Source of the DNA: an uncultured Lachnospiraceae bacterium
GTDB lineage: Bacteria > Bacillota > Clostridia > Lachnospirales > Lachnospiraceae
NCBI GenBank assembly: GCA_910585825.1
Contig: CAJUEY010000043.1
Coordinates: 1-20,949 of the forward strand
Reading direction: 5' to 3'
DNA: 20,949 nucleotides
Notes under the pieces: model-generated
Database searches by the model: none
Seen by the model: only the letters and a program-made list of their open reading frames with translations
Told to the model about the DNA's origin: nothing
Part shown: piece after piece, positions 1-6,702 of the stretch
Numbering within the stretch: the first letter of the stretch is position 1
How the letters are laid out: each line of letters begins with the position of its first letter
Made by a program: the position numbers and the translations under genes

Positions 1-279
1 CAGCAACTATGTGGCTTTCAGACACTTTCACGGCTGTGCCGTGAATAATCTAGGTCAAATATAATCTTTTCCTGCAAAAATAGCAGAAAACAAAATTTTG
101 CAGTTGTATGAAATAGTTAGTTATGGTAATCTTGAGAAAAATATACATTTCAAATGAAAAGCAGGAGATTTTGAAACAGGAGGACAAAATAAAGGAAAAA
201 ATGCATAGACAAAAAGCAGCATAGTATGGCACAGATAGAAAACAAACAGTAGTTAAGAGAAGAAATTGAGAGGAAGACG
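1..279. other. AT-rich leader upstream of the purine salvage operon
   Basis: No convincing coding sequence is visible on either strand. A short perfect hairpin (TTCACGGC / GCCGTGAA, 27-34 with 38-45, loop TGT) lies near the left edge and has no T-tract. A weak promoter-like pair, TTGCAG (98-103) and TATGGT (122-127) with 18 bp between, could drive the operon starting at 280 but is not strong. The only sizeable open frame (minus strand, 50-232) is Phe/Cys/Ile-rich, as expected from AT-rich non-coding DNA. Confidence 0.4.
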
Positions 280-1137
280 ATGAATTGCGTATATGAAAAA
301 TTACAGAATTGTTATGAAAGTGTAAGAGACAAGATTGATTTTAAACCAGAAACTGCTTTGGTGCTTGGCTCGGGGCTGGGAGACTTCGGGGAAAAGATTC
401 GTATTGAAACAACGCTTTCTTATCATGAAATTGACGGATTTCCGGTGTCCACCGTGCCCGGGCATAAGGGCAGATTTATTTTCGGATATATCGGGGAGGT
501 TCCGGTTGTCTGTATGCAGGGAAGAGTGCATTATTACGAGGGGTATTCCATGCAGGATGTGGTGCTGCCCATTCGCCTGATGAAACGGATGGGGGCGAAA
601 ATTTTATTTTTAACAAATGCCTCCGGCGGCATACAACAGGGAATGCAGGCCGGAGATTTTATGCTGATTACGGGACAGATTGCATCTTTTGTGCCCTCGC
701 CTCTGATTGGAGCCAATATCGAAGAACTGGGAACAAGATTTCCGGACATGAGCCATATTTATGATGAAGAGTTACAGCGGATCATTAAGAAGACAGCCTG
801 TGATTATGAGATTGACTTAAAACAGGGCGTATATCTGCAGATGAGCGGGCCCCAGTATGAATCTCCGGCGGAGGTTGCCATGTGCCGTATTCTGGGGGCG
901 GATGCCGTCGGCATGAGCACGGCGTGCGAGGCGGTTGCGGCAAATCATATGGGGATGAAGATCGCGGGAATTTCCTGCATTTCCAATGCGGCGGCAGGGA
1001 TTTCCCCGAATCCTCTGACACATGAGGAAATCCAGCGGACCGCAGATTCGGCGGCCCCGAAATTTCAAAAGCTGGTATATGAATCCATTGTGCGCATGGG
1101 AGAATGGCTGAAACAGAATTCGGAGGTATCAGAATGA
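280..1137 (+). CDS. punA: Purine nucleoside phosphorylase, trimeric type
   Basis: This cytoplasmic purine-salvage enzyme splits inosine or guanosine (and deoxy forms) with phosphate into base and (deoxy)ribose-1-phosphate. At 285 residues it fits the trimeric PNP family. Visible family motifs are the phosphate-binding VLGSGLG (28-34), PGHKG (60-64), GRVHYYEG (81-88, equivalent to the Arg/His/Tyr/Glu set of human PNP) and GPQYESPAE with Glu194. The motif SCISNAAAG contains Asn236. A Glu plus Asn pair of this kind is the family signature for 6-oxopurines rather than adenosine. The start ATG at 280 follows GAGAGGAAG. It is the first gene of a four-gene overlapping operon. Its stop overlaps the next start as ATGA. 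Assignment to the family is very firm; the exact nucleoside preference is inferred. Confidence 0.95.
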   Translation: MNCVYEKLQNCYESVRDKIDFKPETALVLGSGLGDFGEKIRIETTLSYHEIDGFPVSTVPGHKGRFIFGYIGEVPVVCMQGRVHYYEGYSMQDVVLPIRLMKRMGAKILFLTNASGGIQQGMQAGDFMLITGQIASFVPSPLIGANIEELGTRFPDMSHIYDEELQRIIKKTACDYEIDLKQGVYLQMSGPQYESPAEVAMCRILGADAVGMSTACEAVAANHMGMKIAGISCISNAAAGISPNPLTHEEIQRTADSAAPKFQKLVYESIVRMGEWLKQNSEVSE

Positions 1138-2465
1138 ATCTTCGGTTTTATAATGCAAACGTATTGCTTTTGAATAGAGATTTGGGGGCAAAGGATGCCG
1201 GAGAGCATCGGTTTGATTTGATTCAGGGCGAACTCTGGGTAAAAGGCAATCGGATTCTCTATATCGGGGATGGAACAGATACGGACCGCATTTATGAAAA
1301 CATCGGTGAAACAGGCATTGTCTGGGATCGGGAAATTGATGCCGGAGGAAATGTGCTGATGCCGGGATTTAAAAATGCCCATACCCATACAGCGATGACT
1401 TTTCTGCGTTCCTATGCAGATGACCTGCCTCTGCAGGAATGGCTGAACAAACAGGTATTTCCTATGGAGGCGAAAATTACCCATGAAGACATTTATCATT
1501 TGTGCAGACTTGGGATTATGGAATATCTGACAAGCGGAATCACTTCTAATTTCGATATGTATTTTGCACCTCTTCCGGGAGCGAAGGCGTCTGTGGACTG
1601 CGGTTTTCGCACTGTATTTACCAGTGGATTGAATAATTTCTGTCAATCTCTGCCCGAAGTGAAGGAATTGTATCATGAAATTGGAGAAATGAGCGGCAGG
1701 ACAAGCTTTCTAATGGGATTTCATGCGGAATATACGACTTCTATGGAATTAATGGAAGGAATGGCTGCATTGGCGCAGGAAGTAAAATCTCCGGTATGGT
1801 TCCATAATGCGGAGACGGCCCTTGAAGTGGAGGAATGCAAAAGGCGTTGGGGCAAAACACCGACAGAACTGGCAGATGATCTGGGGATGTATGCATATGG
1901 CGGCGGAGGCTATCACTGCATTTATCTGGAAGAAAAGGATTTTTCTATTTTTAGAAACAGAGGACTGACGGCTGTGACGAATCCCGCTTCTAATCTGAAA
2001 CTGGCCAGCGGCATTGCGCCGTTAAAACGGTTTTTAGAAGAAGGAATTCCGGTGGCGATTGGAACGGACGGCCCCGCCAGCAATAATTGCCTGGATATGT
2101 TTCGGGAGATGTTTCTTGTAAGCGGCCTGGCCAAAGTAAAAGAGAAAGACGCCGCCTGCGTTCCGGCAGAGGAGGCGCTTTATATGGCGACGGCGGCAGG
2201 CGCATACGCTATGGGCCTTAAGGACTGTGATTGTCTGGCGGAAGGGAAATTGGCGGATTTGATTATGATTGATTTAAAGCAGCCGAATATGCAGCCGGAA
2301 AATAATTTTGTCAAAAATATTGTGTATTCCGGAAGTAAACAAAATGTAGCGCTTACTATGGTAGACGGAAAAATCTTATATGAAAAACAGAAATTTTTCA
2401 TTGGCGCAGATCCGGACGAGGTTTATCATCGTGCCAATGAAATCATCAGGAGGATACGGCAATGA
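1134..2465 (+). CDS. mtaD: Amidohydrolase, MTA/SAH deaminase-like (MtaD/SsnA family)
   Basis: This is a 443-residue metal-dependent deaminase of the amidohydrolase superfamily, resembling 5-methylthioadenosine/S-adenosylhomocysteine deaminases. The metal and catalytic set is visible: HTH at His83/His85 (PGFKNAHTHTAM), His224 and Glu227 in FHNAET, His261, and Asp312 in GTDGPASNN. The segment YADDLPLQEWL is also typical of the family. An in-frame ATG exists at 1104, but the ATG at 1134 is preferred because GGAGG (1122-1126) sits seven bases before it and it overlaps the upstream stop as ATGA. Placement directly after PNP fits nucleoside deamination followed by phosphorolysis, so an adenosine-type substrate is likely. 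MTA, SAH and adenosine cannot be told apart from sequence. Confidence 0.85.
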   Translation: MNLRFYNANVLLLNRDLGAKDAGEHRFDLIQGELWVKGNRILYIGDGTDTDRIYENIGETGIVWDREIDAGGNVLMPGFKNAHTHTAMTFLRSYADDLPLQEWLNKQVFPMEAKITHEDIYHLCRLGIMEYLTSGITSNFDMYFAPLPGAKASVDCGFRTVFTSGLNNFCQSLPEVKELYHEIGEMSGRTSFLMGFHAEYTTSMELMEGMAALAQEVKSPVWFHNAETALEVEECKRRWGKTPTELADDLGMYAYGGGGYHCIYLEEKDFSIFRNRGLTAVTNPASNLKLASGIAPLKRFLEEGIPVAIGTDGPASNNCLDMFREMFLVSGLAKVKEKDAACVPAEEALYMATAAGAYAMGLKDCDCLAEGKLADLIMIDLKQPNMQPENNFVKNIVYSGSKQNVALTMVDGKILYEKQKFFIGADPDEVYHRANEIIRRIRQ

Positions 2466-3208
2466 TCATTACATTTGTACATCACAGTTGTTTTGTGGCA
2501 GAGACGGAAGAGAAGGTATTGATTTTTGATTATTTTGAAAACGGAAAGGTAAAGGGATATCATTTTACAGGCGTATTGCCGGAATTTGATCCGAATAAGC
2601 AGGTGTATGTGTTTGCCAGTCATTTTCATCAGGATCATTTTGATCCCGCGGTGTTAAAGTGGGCGGACAGGTATGCGAAGATTCATTACGTTTTATCAAA
2701 GGATATCAGACTGTCAAACCGTTACTTGGAGAAAAACGGCATTTCGCCTTCCGTAAAGGAGAAGATTACGTTTGTAACCCATGGGAAACAGTATCAGATT
2801 GATGATATGAAGATTCGGACACTGCGTTCCACAGACGCTGGCGTTGCATTTTTGATTTCAACGGAAGGAAAATGCATTTATCATGCCGGTGATTTGAATC
2901 TCTGGAAATGGGAAGGCGCCGGTGAACTGGTGAACGGCAAGGAAGCCAGAGAATATAAACGTGAGATCAATAAGCTGGCGGATTATGAGATTGACGCGGC
3001 ATTTGTGCCGTTGGATTCGAGACAGGGGAAATATGCGTTTGAGGGAATGCTTTATTTTATGGAGCATGTGGATGTAAAAGCAGTATTTCCCATGCATATG
3101 TGGCAGGATTACAGTTATATTGCAAAGTTTAAGTCTAAAGTTTCCAATGGAGTGTTTGCAAGGCGCCTGATAGATATTTCAGGAGAAAACGAGGCATATG
3201 AATTATGA
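2462..3208 (+). CDS. Metallo-beta-lactamase-fold hydrolase
   Basis: This is a 248-residue cytoplasmic protein of the metallo-beta-lactamase superfamily. The zinc-binding signature HFHQDH is present (His54, His56, Asp58, His59). It is followed by YHAGDLNLW (His141, Asp144) and a final PMHMW (His212), completing a two-metal site. The N-terminal strand MIITFVHHSCFV is like that of UlaG-type and related small MBL hydrolases that start directly with the fold. The substrate is unknown. Start ATG at 2462 follows AGGAGG (2448-2453) and overlaps the previous stop as ATGA, so it is probably translationally coupled to the deaminase. The neighbourhood suggests nucleotide or RNA metabolism, but that is only inference. 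Confidence 0.85.
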   Translation: MIITFVHHSCFVAETEEKVLIFDYFENGKVKGYHFTGVLPEFDPNKQVYVFASHFHQDHFDPAVLKWADRYAKIHYVLSKDIRLSNRYLEKNGISPSVKEKITFVTHGKQYQIDDMKIRTLRSTDAGVAFLISTEGKCIYHAGDLNLWKWEGAGELVNGKEAREYKREINKLADYEIDAAFVPLDSRQGKYAFEGMLYFMEHVDVKAVFPMHMWQDYSYIAKFKSKVSNGVFARRLIDISGENEAYEL

Positions 3209-3681
3209 GAAAAGTGACGATTTATACAGACGGCGCAGCCAGAGGGAACCCTAACGGCCCGGGAGGTTATGGGGCAGTGCTTGAGTATGTGGATGCAAAA
3301 GGAGGGCTGCATACAAAGGAAATTTCCGCAGGCTATAAAAAGACGACGAATAACCGGATGGAGCTTATGGGGCTGATCCGGGCTTTGGAGTGTTTGAACG
3401 GGCCCTGTGAGATTGATTTGTATTCGGATTCCAAATATGTGGTGGATGCTTTTAACCAGAAATGGGTGGAGAGCTGGCTGAAAAAGGGCTGGAGGAAGTC
3501 GGACAATAAGCCGGTGAAGAATGTGGATCTCTGGAAAAAGCTGCTTGCGCTGAAAGAGCCGCATATGATTCGGTTTCACTGGGTGAAAGGGCACGACGGG
3601 CATCCCCAGAATGAAAGGTGCGATGCGCTGGCTACGGCGGCGGCAGACGGAAAGGAGCTGCTTGAGGATGTGGAAATATAA
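3205..3681 (+). CDS. rnhA: Ribonuclease HI
   Basis: This enzyme cleaves the RNA strand of RNA-DNA hybrids in the cytoplasm, for example at replication primers and R-loops. The 158-residue length is typical of bacterial RNase HI. The four-carboxylate active site is visible: Asp9 in YTDGAARGNP, Glu53 in NNRMEL, Asp75 in LYSDSKYV and Asp140 in NERCDALA. His130 lies in the WVKGHDGHP loop. The basic handle region (KGWRKSDNKPVKN, about 94-106) of the E. coli-like type is present. The gene starts at an ATGA overlap with the MBL gene and ends the operon. A 144-bp MITE-like element begins 30 bp after its stop. Confidence 0.95.
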   Translation: MRKVTIYTDGAARGNPNGPGGYGAVLEYVDAKGGLHTKEISAGYKKTTNNRMELMGLIRALECLNGPCEIDLYSDSKYVVDAFNQKWVESWLKKGWRKSDNKPVKNVDLWKKLLALKEPHMIRFHWVKGHDGHPQNERCDALATAAADGKELLEDVEI

Positions 3682-3703
3682 CGCAGGTAAAGCGGCATTA
3701 AGG

Positions 3704-3711
3704 TCAGAATT
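3704..3711. repeat. Target-site duplication, left copy (TCAGAATT)
   Basis: This eight-base direct repeat directly abuts the left inverted repeat of the MITE-like element. The identical right copy is at 3856-3863. An exact match placed precisely at both ends is unlikely by chance and shows the element inserted by transposition without later decay of its borders. Confidence 0.75.
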
Positions 3712-3855
3712 GTTACTGTTCACACCCACGGTGTTCACAGTAACGAATCCGGCCTATTTAAAGTTGCCTTACGGCAAGAGTCCGGATTCCGGCCCCAGTA
3801 CTGTACTGACCTGTGACCGTGCAGCGCAGTGCACGGTCCAGAAGTGAACAGTAAC
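3712..3855. mobile_element. 144-bp MITE-like element with 12-bp TIRs and 8-bp target duplication
   Basis: The element begins with GTTACTGTTCAC (3712-3723) and ends with its exact reverse complement GTGAACAGTAAC (3844-3855). It is flanked immediately on both sides by the same eight bases, TCAGAATT (3704-3711 and 3856-3863), as expected for a target-site duplication. The interior holds no gene but is rich in nested hairpins. These are 3712-3726 with 3730-3744 (two mismatches), GAATCCGG/CCGGATTC (3745-3752 with 3782-3789), TTGCC/GGCAA (3764-3768 with 3773-3777) and GACCGTGCA/TGCACGGTC (3815-3823 with 3830-3838). It is GC-richer than its surroundings. The parent transposase family is not identified. 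Confidence 0.8.
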
Positions 3856-3863
3856 TCAGAATT
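3856..3863. repeat. Target-site duplication, right copy (TCAGAATT)
   Basis: This is the right member of the eight-base direct repeat flanking the 3712-3855 element. It lies 30 bp upstream of the infC -35 box, so the insertion landed between the rnhA stop and the infC promoter without breaking either. Confidence 0.75.
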
Positions 3864-3893
3864 TGCAGTTTCCTGAAAATTTTACAAAAAACC

Positions 3894-3922
3894 TTGACTG
3901 GCCGGATCAGATGTGATATTTT
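3894..3922 (+). promoter_or_regulatory. Promoter of the infC-rpmI-rplT operon
   Basis: A -35 box TTGACT (3894-3899) is followed after exactly 17 bp by a -10 box TATTTT (3917-3922). A TGn extension (3914-3916) precedes the -10. Transcription would start near 3929, giving a leader of about 158 nt before the IF3 start codon. Confidence 0.75.
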
Positions 3923-3928
3923 ATATAC

Positions 3929-4086
3929 GTTGTTGAAAGCAAGTAGAGTATCCACTCTCACCGAAGCGCAATTGGGCGACTTATGGTTCATAGTTCAGAC
4001 AATGGTTATGCCTTTGCCTTGTATTGATTGTGGATAGTCTGTCTATCCGCTTTTTTTATAATATTTTATTTTGGAGGTGCACAACC
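3929..4086 (+). promoter_or_regulatory. Attenuator leader of the infC operon (L20-leader-like)
   Basis: The long leader contains two mutually exclusive pairings. TATCCAC (3949-3955) can pair with GTGGATA (4030-4036). The same GTGGATAG (4030-4037) can instead pair with CTATCCGC (4043-4050) to form a terminator stem followed by seven T. A local hairpin AGAGT/ACTCT encloses the upstream arm. In Bacillus subtilis the infC-rpmI-rplT operon is repressed by ribosomal protein L20 through leader attenuation. The same logic is inferred here from position and structure, not from a covariance search. Confidence 0.7.
4030..4057 (+). terminator. Attenuator terminator in the infC leader
   Basis: The stem GTGGATAG (4030-4037) pairs with CTATCCGC (4043-4050) over eight pairs with one G-U. 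The loop is five bases and seven T follow (4051-4057). It sits 29 bp before the IF3 start codon, which makes it a premature, regulated terminator rather than the end of an upstream gene. Confidence 0.75.
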
Positions 4087-4593
4087 ATTAGCGAATTAAT
4101 GATTAATGAACAGATCAGGGACAGAGAAGTGCGTCTGATCGGTGTAAACGGAGAACAGCTTGGCATCATGTCAGCCAGAGAGGCAATGAAGAAGGCCGAA
4201 GAAGCAGAGCTGGATTTAGTGAAAATTGCTCCTACTGCGAAACCGCCTGTATGTAAGATTATTGATTACGGAAAATACAGGTATGAACTGACAAGAAAAG
4301 AAAAAGAAGCCAAGAAAAAGCAGAAGGTTGTTGAGGTTAAGGAAATTCGCATGTCACCGAATATCGAATCGAATGATTTGAATACCAAAATGAATGCGAC
4401 TAAGAAATTCCTTGAAAAAGGTAACAAAGTGAAAGTCACACTGCGGTTTCGCGGTCGTGAAATGGCGCATATGCAGAGCAGCAAGCATATTTTAGATGAT
4501 TTTGCGGAAAGCCTTGCAGATGTGGCAGTCATAGAAAAAGCGCCAAAGATAGAGGGAAGGAGCATCAGCATGGTGCTTACAGAGAAAAAATAG
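4087..4593 (+). CDS. infC: Translation initiation factor IF-3 (AUU start)
   Basis: IF3 binds the 30S subunit, prevents premature joining of 50S and proofreads start-codon choice. The protein shows the classic INEQIRDREVRLIGVNGEQLG opening, followed by the lysine-rich linker (KEKEAKKKQK) and the C-terminal domain (KEIRMSPNIESNDL ... VTLRFRGREM). The chosen start is ATT at 4087, nine bases after GGAGG (4073-4077), giving 168 residues, the normal length. The first in-frame ATG (4099) is 21 bases from that site, and an ATG-initiated frame from 4024 would start before the attenuator hairpin. Use of AUU for infC is well known as the basis of IF3 autoregulation. First gene of the infC-rpmI-rplT operon. 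Confidence 0.93.
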   Translation: MSELMINEQIRDREVRLIGVNGEQLGIMSAREAMKKAEEAELDLVKIAPTAKPPVCKIIDYGKYRYELTRKEKEAKKKQKVVEVKEIRMSPNIESNDLNTKMNATKKFLEKGNKVKVTLRFRGREMAHMQSSKHILDDFAESLADVAVIEKAPKIEGRSISMVLTEKK

Positions 4594-4615
4594 CATTTTA
4601 AGGAGGAAATATATT

Positions 4616-4813
4616 ATGCCAAAAATGAAAACCAAAAGAGCGGCAGCGAAACGTTTTAAAGTTACAGGAACAGGAAAATTAAAGAGAAACAAAGCTTATA
4701 AGAGACATATTCTGACCAAGAAAAGCGCTAAGACCAAGAGAAATCTCAGAAAACCCGCTATGACAGATGAGGCGAATGTTAAGAATATGAAGAAGATTTT
4801 ACCATATTTATAG
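4616..4813 (+). CDS. rpmI: 50S ribosomal protein L35
   Basis: This is a 65-residue, strongly basic ribosomal protein with the typical opening PKMKTKRAAAKRFK and internal KRNKAYKRHILTKKS. It is a structural component of the large subunit. It lies between infC and rplT, with AAGGAGG just upstream of its ATG, and is cotranscribed with both neighbours. Length and order match the conserved operon. Confidence 0.97.
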   Translation: MPKMKTKRAAAKRFKVTGTGKLKRNKAYKRHILTKKSAKTKRNLRKPAMTDEANVKNMKKILPYL

Positions 4814-4837
4814 GAATCAGTTAAGGAGGAATAGACG

Positions 4838-5194
4838 ATGGCAAGAGTGAAAGGCGGCTTAAACGCTAAGAAAAAACATAATCGGATTTTAAAACTGGCA
4901 AAGGGATACAGAGGAGCCAGATCCAAACAGTACAGAGTTGCAAAGCAGTCAGTGATGAGAGCTTTGGCAAGTTCCTATGCCGGAAGAAAAGAAAGAAAAA
5001 GACAGTTCCGTCAGTTGTGGATTGCGCGTATCAATGCGGCGGCAAGAATCAACGGCATTTCTTACAGCCAGTTTATGCATGGCTTGAAAGTGGCAGGTGT
5101 GGATATTAACCGTAAGATGTTAGCGGAAATGGCAGTCAATGATGCGGAAGGTTTTGCGGCATTAACAGAATTGGCAAAGAAAAGCATAGCATAA
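4838..5194 (+). CDS. rplT: 50S ribosomal protein L20
   Basis: This is a 118-residue basic protein with the family opening ARVKGGLNAKKKHNRILKLAKGYRG, followed by RKRQFRQLWIARINAAAR. L20 is an early-assembly protein of the large subunit. In low-GC Gram-positives it also represses its own operon through the infC leader, which is consistent with the attenuator at 3929-4057. The start ATG is preceded by AAGGAGGA. A terminator follows 13 bp after the stop. Confidence 0.97.
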   Translation: MARVKGGLNAKKKHNRILKLAKGYRGARSKQYRVAKQSVMRALASSYAGRKERKRQFRQLWIARINAAARINGISYSQFMHGLKVAGVDINRKMLAEMAVNDAEGFAALTELAKKSIA

Positions 5195-5207
5195 TGATAC
5201 AGAAGAA

Positions 5208-5235
5208 AAGAATCCCTGTTTGGGGATTCTTTTTT
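5208..5235 (+). terminator. Terminator of the infC-rpmI-rplT operon
   Basis: AAGAATCCC (5208-5216) pairs with GGGATTCTT (5223-5231) around a six-base loop, with a run of T at 5230-5235. It lies directly after rplT and ahead of the galE promoter region. Confidence 0.85.
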
Positions 5236-5255
5236 CCTGAATTCGGAAATAAATG

Positions 5256-5284
5256 TTTTAAATAGAAGGCAAACGTGGTATGAT
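5256..5284 (+). promoter_or_regulatory. Probable galE promoter
   Basis: A good -10 box TATGAT (5279-5284) carries a TGn extension (5276-5278). At 17 bp upstream there is only a weak -35 (TTTTAA, 5256-5261), so the extended -10 probably carries the activity. It sits between the rplT terminator and the galE ribosome binding site. Confidence 0.5.
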
Positions 5285-5319
5285 AAAAACATAAAGATAA
5301 CATGAAGGAGGAGTATACA

Positions 5320-6336
5320 ATGGCAATTTTAGTAACTGGAGGCGCCGGATATATCGGCAGCCATACATGTGTGGAACTGTTAGATGCAGGATATGAGGTT
5401 GTTGTGCTGGATAATCTTTCCAATTCCAGCGAGAAATCCTTGGAACGCGTAAAGCAGATTACAGGAAAAGAGGTAAAATTCTATAAAGGAGATATTTTAG
5501 ACAGAGATATTTTAAAGAAAATCTTAGAAACAGAGACTATTGAAAGCTGTATCCATTTTGCAGGTTTAAAAGCAGTCGGTGAGTCCGTGGCAAAACCCTG
5601 GGAATATTATAATAATAATATAGGCGGGACTTTGACCCTGGTAGATGAGATGCGTAAGCATGGCTGCAAGAATATTATCTTCTCATCTTCTGCAACTGTT
5701 TACGGAGATCCGGCTATCATTCCGATTACAGAAGAATGCCCGAAAGGAACCTGTACGAATCCTTATGGCTGGTCTAAATCTATGCTGGAGCAGATTTTGA
5801 GTGATATGCAGAAGGCAGATCCGGAATGGAATGTGATTCTGCTTCGTTATTTCAATCCGATCGGCGCTCATAAGAGCGGTTTGATGGGAGAGAACCCAAA
5901 TGGCATTCCAAACAACTTAATGCCTTATATTACACAGGTTGCCGTTGGCAAACTGAAAGAACTGGGTGTATTCGGCAATGATTATGATACTCCGGACGGA
6001 ACAGGCGTCAGAGATTATATTCATGTAGTAGACTTGGCAAACGGTCATGTAAAAGCATTAAAGAAAATCACAGAGAATGTAGGACTTGGAATTTACAATC
6101 TTGGAACAGGAACAGGATACAGCGTGCTGGATATTGTTAAGAATTTTGAAGAAGCTACCGGAGTGAAAATTCCTTATGTAATCAAAGACAGAAGACCTGG
6201 CGATATTGCAACCTGTTATTCTGATGCGACAAAAGCCAAAGAAGAGCTGGGCTGGACTGCACAGTATGGAATCAAAGAGATGTGTGCAGACTCCTGGAAC
6301 TGGCAGAAGAACAATCCAAATGGATATGACGAATAA
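5320..6336 (+). CDS. galE: UDP-glucose 4-epimerase
   Basis: This enzyme interconverts UDP-glucose and UDP-galactose in the Leloir pathway and in supply of surface-polysaccharide precursors. It is a 338-residue extended short-chain dehydrogenase/reductase. The NAD-binding GGAGYIG lies at 7-13, the serine-rich FSSSATVYG at 121-129, and the catalytic Tyr149/Lys153 pair is in YGWSK. The C-terminal part has RDYIHVVDLA and YNLGTGTGYSVL, typical of GalE. The start at 5320 is preferred over the in-frame ATG at 5302, because that ATG is part of the AAGGAGGAG ribosome binding site. No other galactose genes are adjacent, and it appears to be a single-gene unit. Confidence 0.95.
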   Translation: MAILVTGGAGYIGSHTCVELLDAGYEVVVLDNLSNSSEKSLERVKQITGKEVKFYKGDILDRDILKKILETETIESCIHFAGLKAVGESVAKPWEYYNNNIGGTLTLVDEMRKHGCKNIIFSSSATVYGDPAIIPITEECPKGTCTNPYGWSKSMLEQILSDMQKADPEWNVILLRYFNPIGAHKSGLMGENPNGIPNNLMPYITQVAVGKLKELGVFGNDYDTPDGTGVRDYIHVVDLANGHVKALKKITENVGLGIYNLGTGTGYSVLDIVKNFEEATGVKIPYVIKDRRPGDIATCYSDATKAKEELGWTAQYGIKEMCADSWNWQKNNPNGYDE

Positions 6337-6370
6337 TTTAAAAAATAATTTAAAATAAATGAAAAAAAGC

Positions 6371-6399
6371 TTGCAAAATGAAAAATAATGTGATATAGT
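6371..6399 (+). promoter_or_regulatory. Promoter of the tRNA-Glu gene
   Basis: TTGCAA (6371-6376) and TATAGT (6394-6399) are spaced by exactly 17 bp, with a TGn extension at 6391-6393. Transcription would begin near 6406, just ahead of the mature tRNA 5 prime end. Confidence 0.75.
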
Positions 6400-6413
6400 A
6401 ATAAACGGTTCAT

Positions 6414-6485
6414 GGTTCGTTGGTCAAGCGGTTAAGACGCCGCCCTCTCACGGCGGAAACAGGGGTTCGATTCCCCTACGAACTG
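6414..6485 (+). tRNA. tRNA-Glu, anticodon CTC
   Basis: The cloverleaf can be drawn fully. The acceptor stem is GGTTCGT (6414-6420) with ACGAACT (6478-6484), whose first pair is G-U. The D stem is GTC/GAC. The anticodon stem CCGCC/GGCGG (6440-6444 with 6452-6456) carries loop CTCTCAC and anticodon CTC (6447-6449), and the T arm AGGGG/CCCCT encloses TTCGATT. The discriminator base is G6485 and CCA is not encoded. Length is 72 nt. It reads GAG codons. It has its own promoter and a terminator downstream. Confidence 0.95.
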
Positions 6486-6515
6486 TTCTGTTTATTACAA
6501 ACAGCCCAACCCGAA

Positions 6516-6559
6516 AATGCTAGAAACCCTGATTGTATGCGGTTTGTAGCATTTTTTTT
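6516..6559 (+). terminator. Terminator downstream of tRNA-Glu
   Basis: AATGCTAGAAACC (6516-6528) pairs with GGTTTGTAGCATT (6541-6553) with a single mismatch around a 12-base loop. It is followed by a run of eight T (6552-6559). Confidence 0.85.
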
Positions 6560-6580
6560 GCGTAATAAATTGAATGGAAA

Positions 6581-6618
6581 AGTGTAAAGCTTATTGACAA
6601 TTTAATAGGCTTTACACT
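6581..6618 (-). terminator. Hairpin at the end of the chemoreceptor operon
   Basis: A 15-bp inverted repeat with one wobble position runs from AGTGTAAAGC (6581-6590) plus TTATT to AATAG plus GCTTTACACT (6609-6618), around an eight-base loop. On the minus strand it ends in a short T-run (ACACTTTTCC), so it may terminate the operon reading leftward from 9573. The weak T-tract makes a protein-binding palindrome an alternative. Confidence 0.5.
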
Positions 6619-6702
6619 CTGTTAGTGAAATGATTATTTCGTTTGCTGCGGTGCTAATTGATGAATCGTTTCCCGATTTGTACCCAAAGGGCATGAGTCA
6701 CC

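Noticed and set aside
1065..1676. 203-codon minus-strand frame over the PNP/deaminase junction
   Set aside because: It overlaps two well-supported genes in the opposite strand and has no family features.
3115..3738. 207-codon minus-strand frame over rnhA and into the MITE-like element
   Set aside because: It is an antisense shadow of rnhA that extends into the transposed element; no ribosome binding site or homology is recognised.
3712..3855. CRISPR-like or small-RNA interpretation of the repeated hairpins
   Set aside because: There are no regularly spaced direct repeats with unique spacers. The terminal inverted repeats plus target duplication explain the structure better as a transposed element.
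4024..4086. ATG-initiated N-terminal extension of IF3
   Set aside because: The extension would be encoded by the attenuator hairpin and its T-run, has no ribosome binding site, and does not resemble IF3.
6488..6504. Hairpin CTGTTT/AAACAG right after the tRNA as a terminator
   Set aside because: It has no T-tract; the stronger stem with eight T at 6516-6559 is the terminator.
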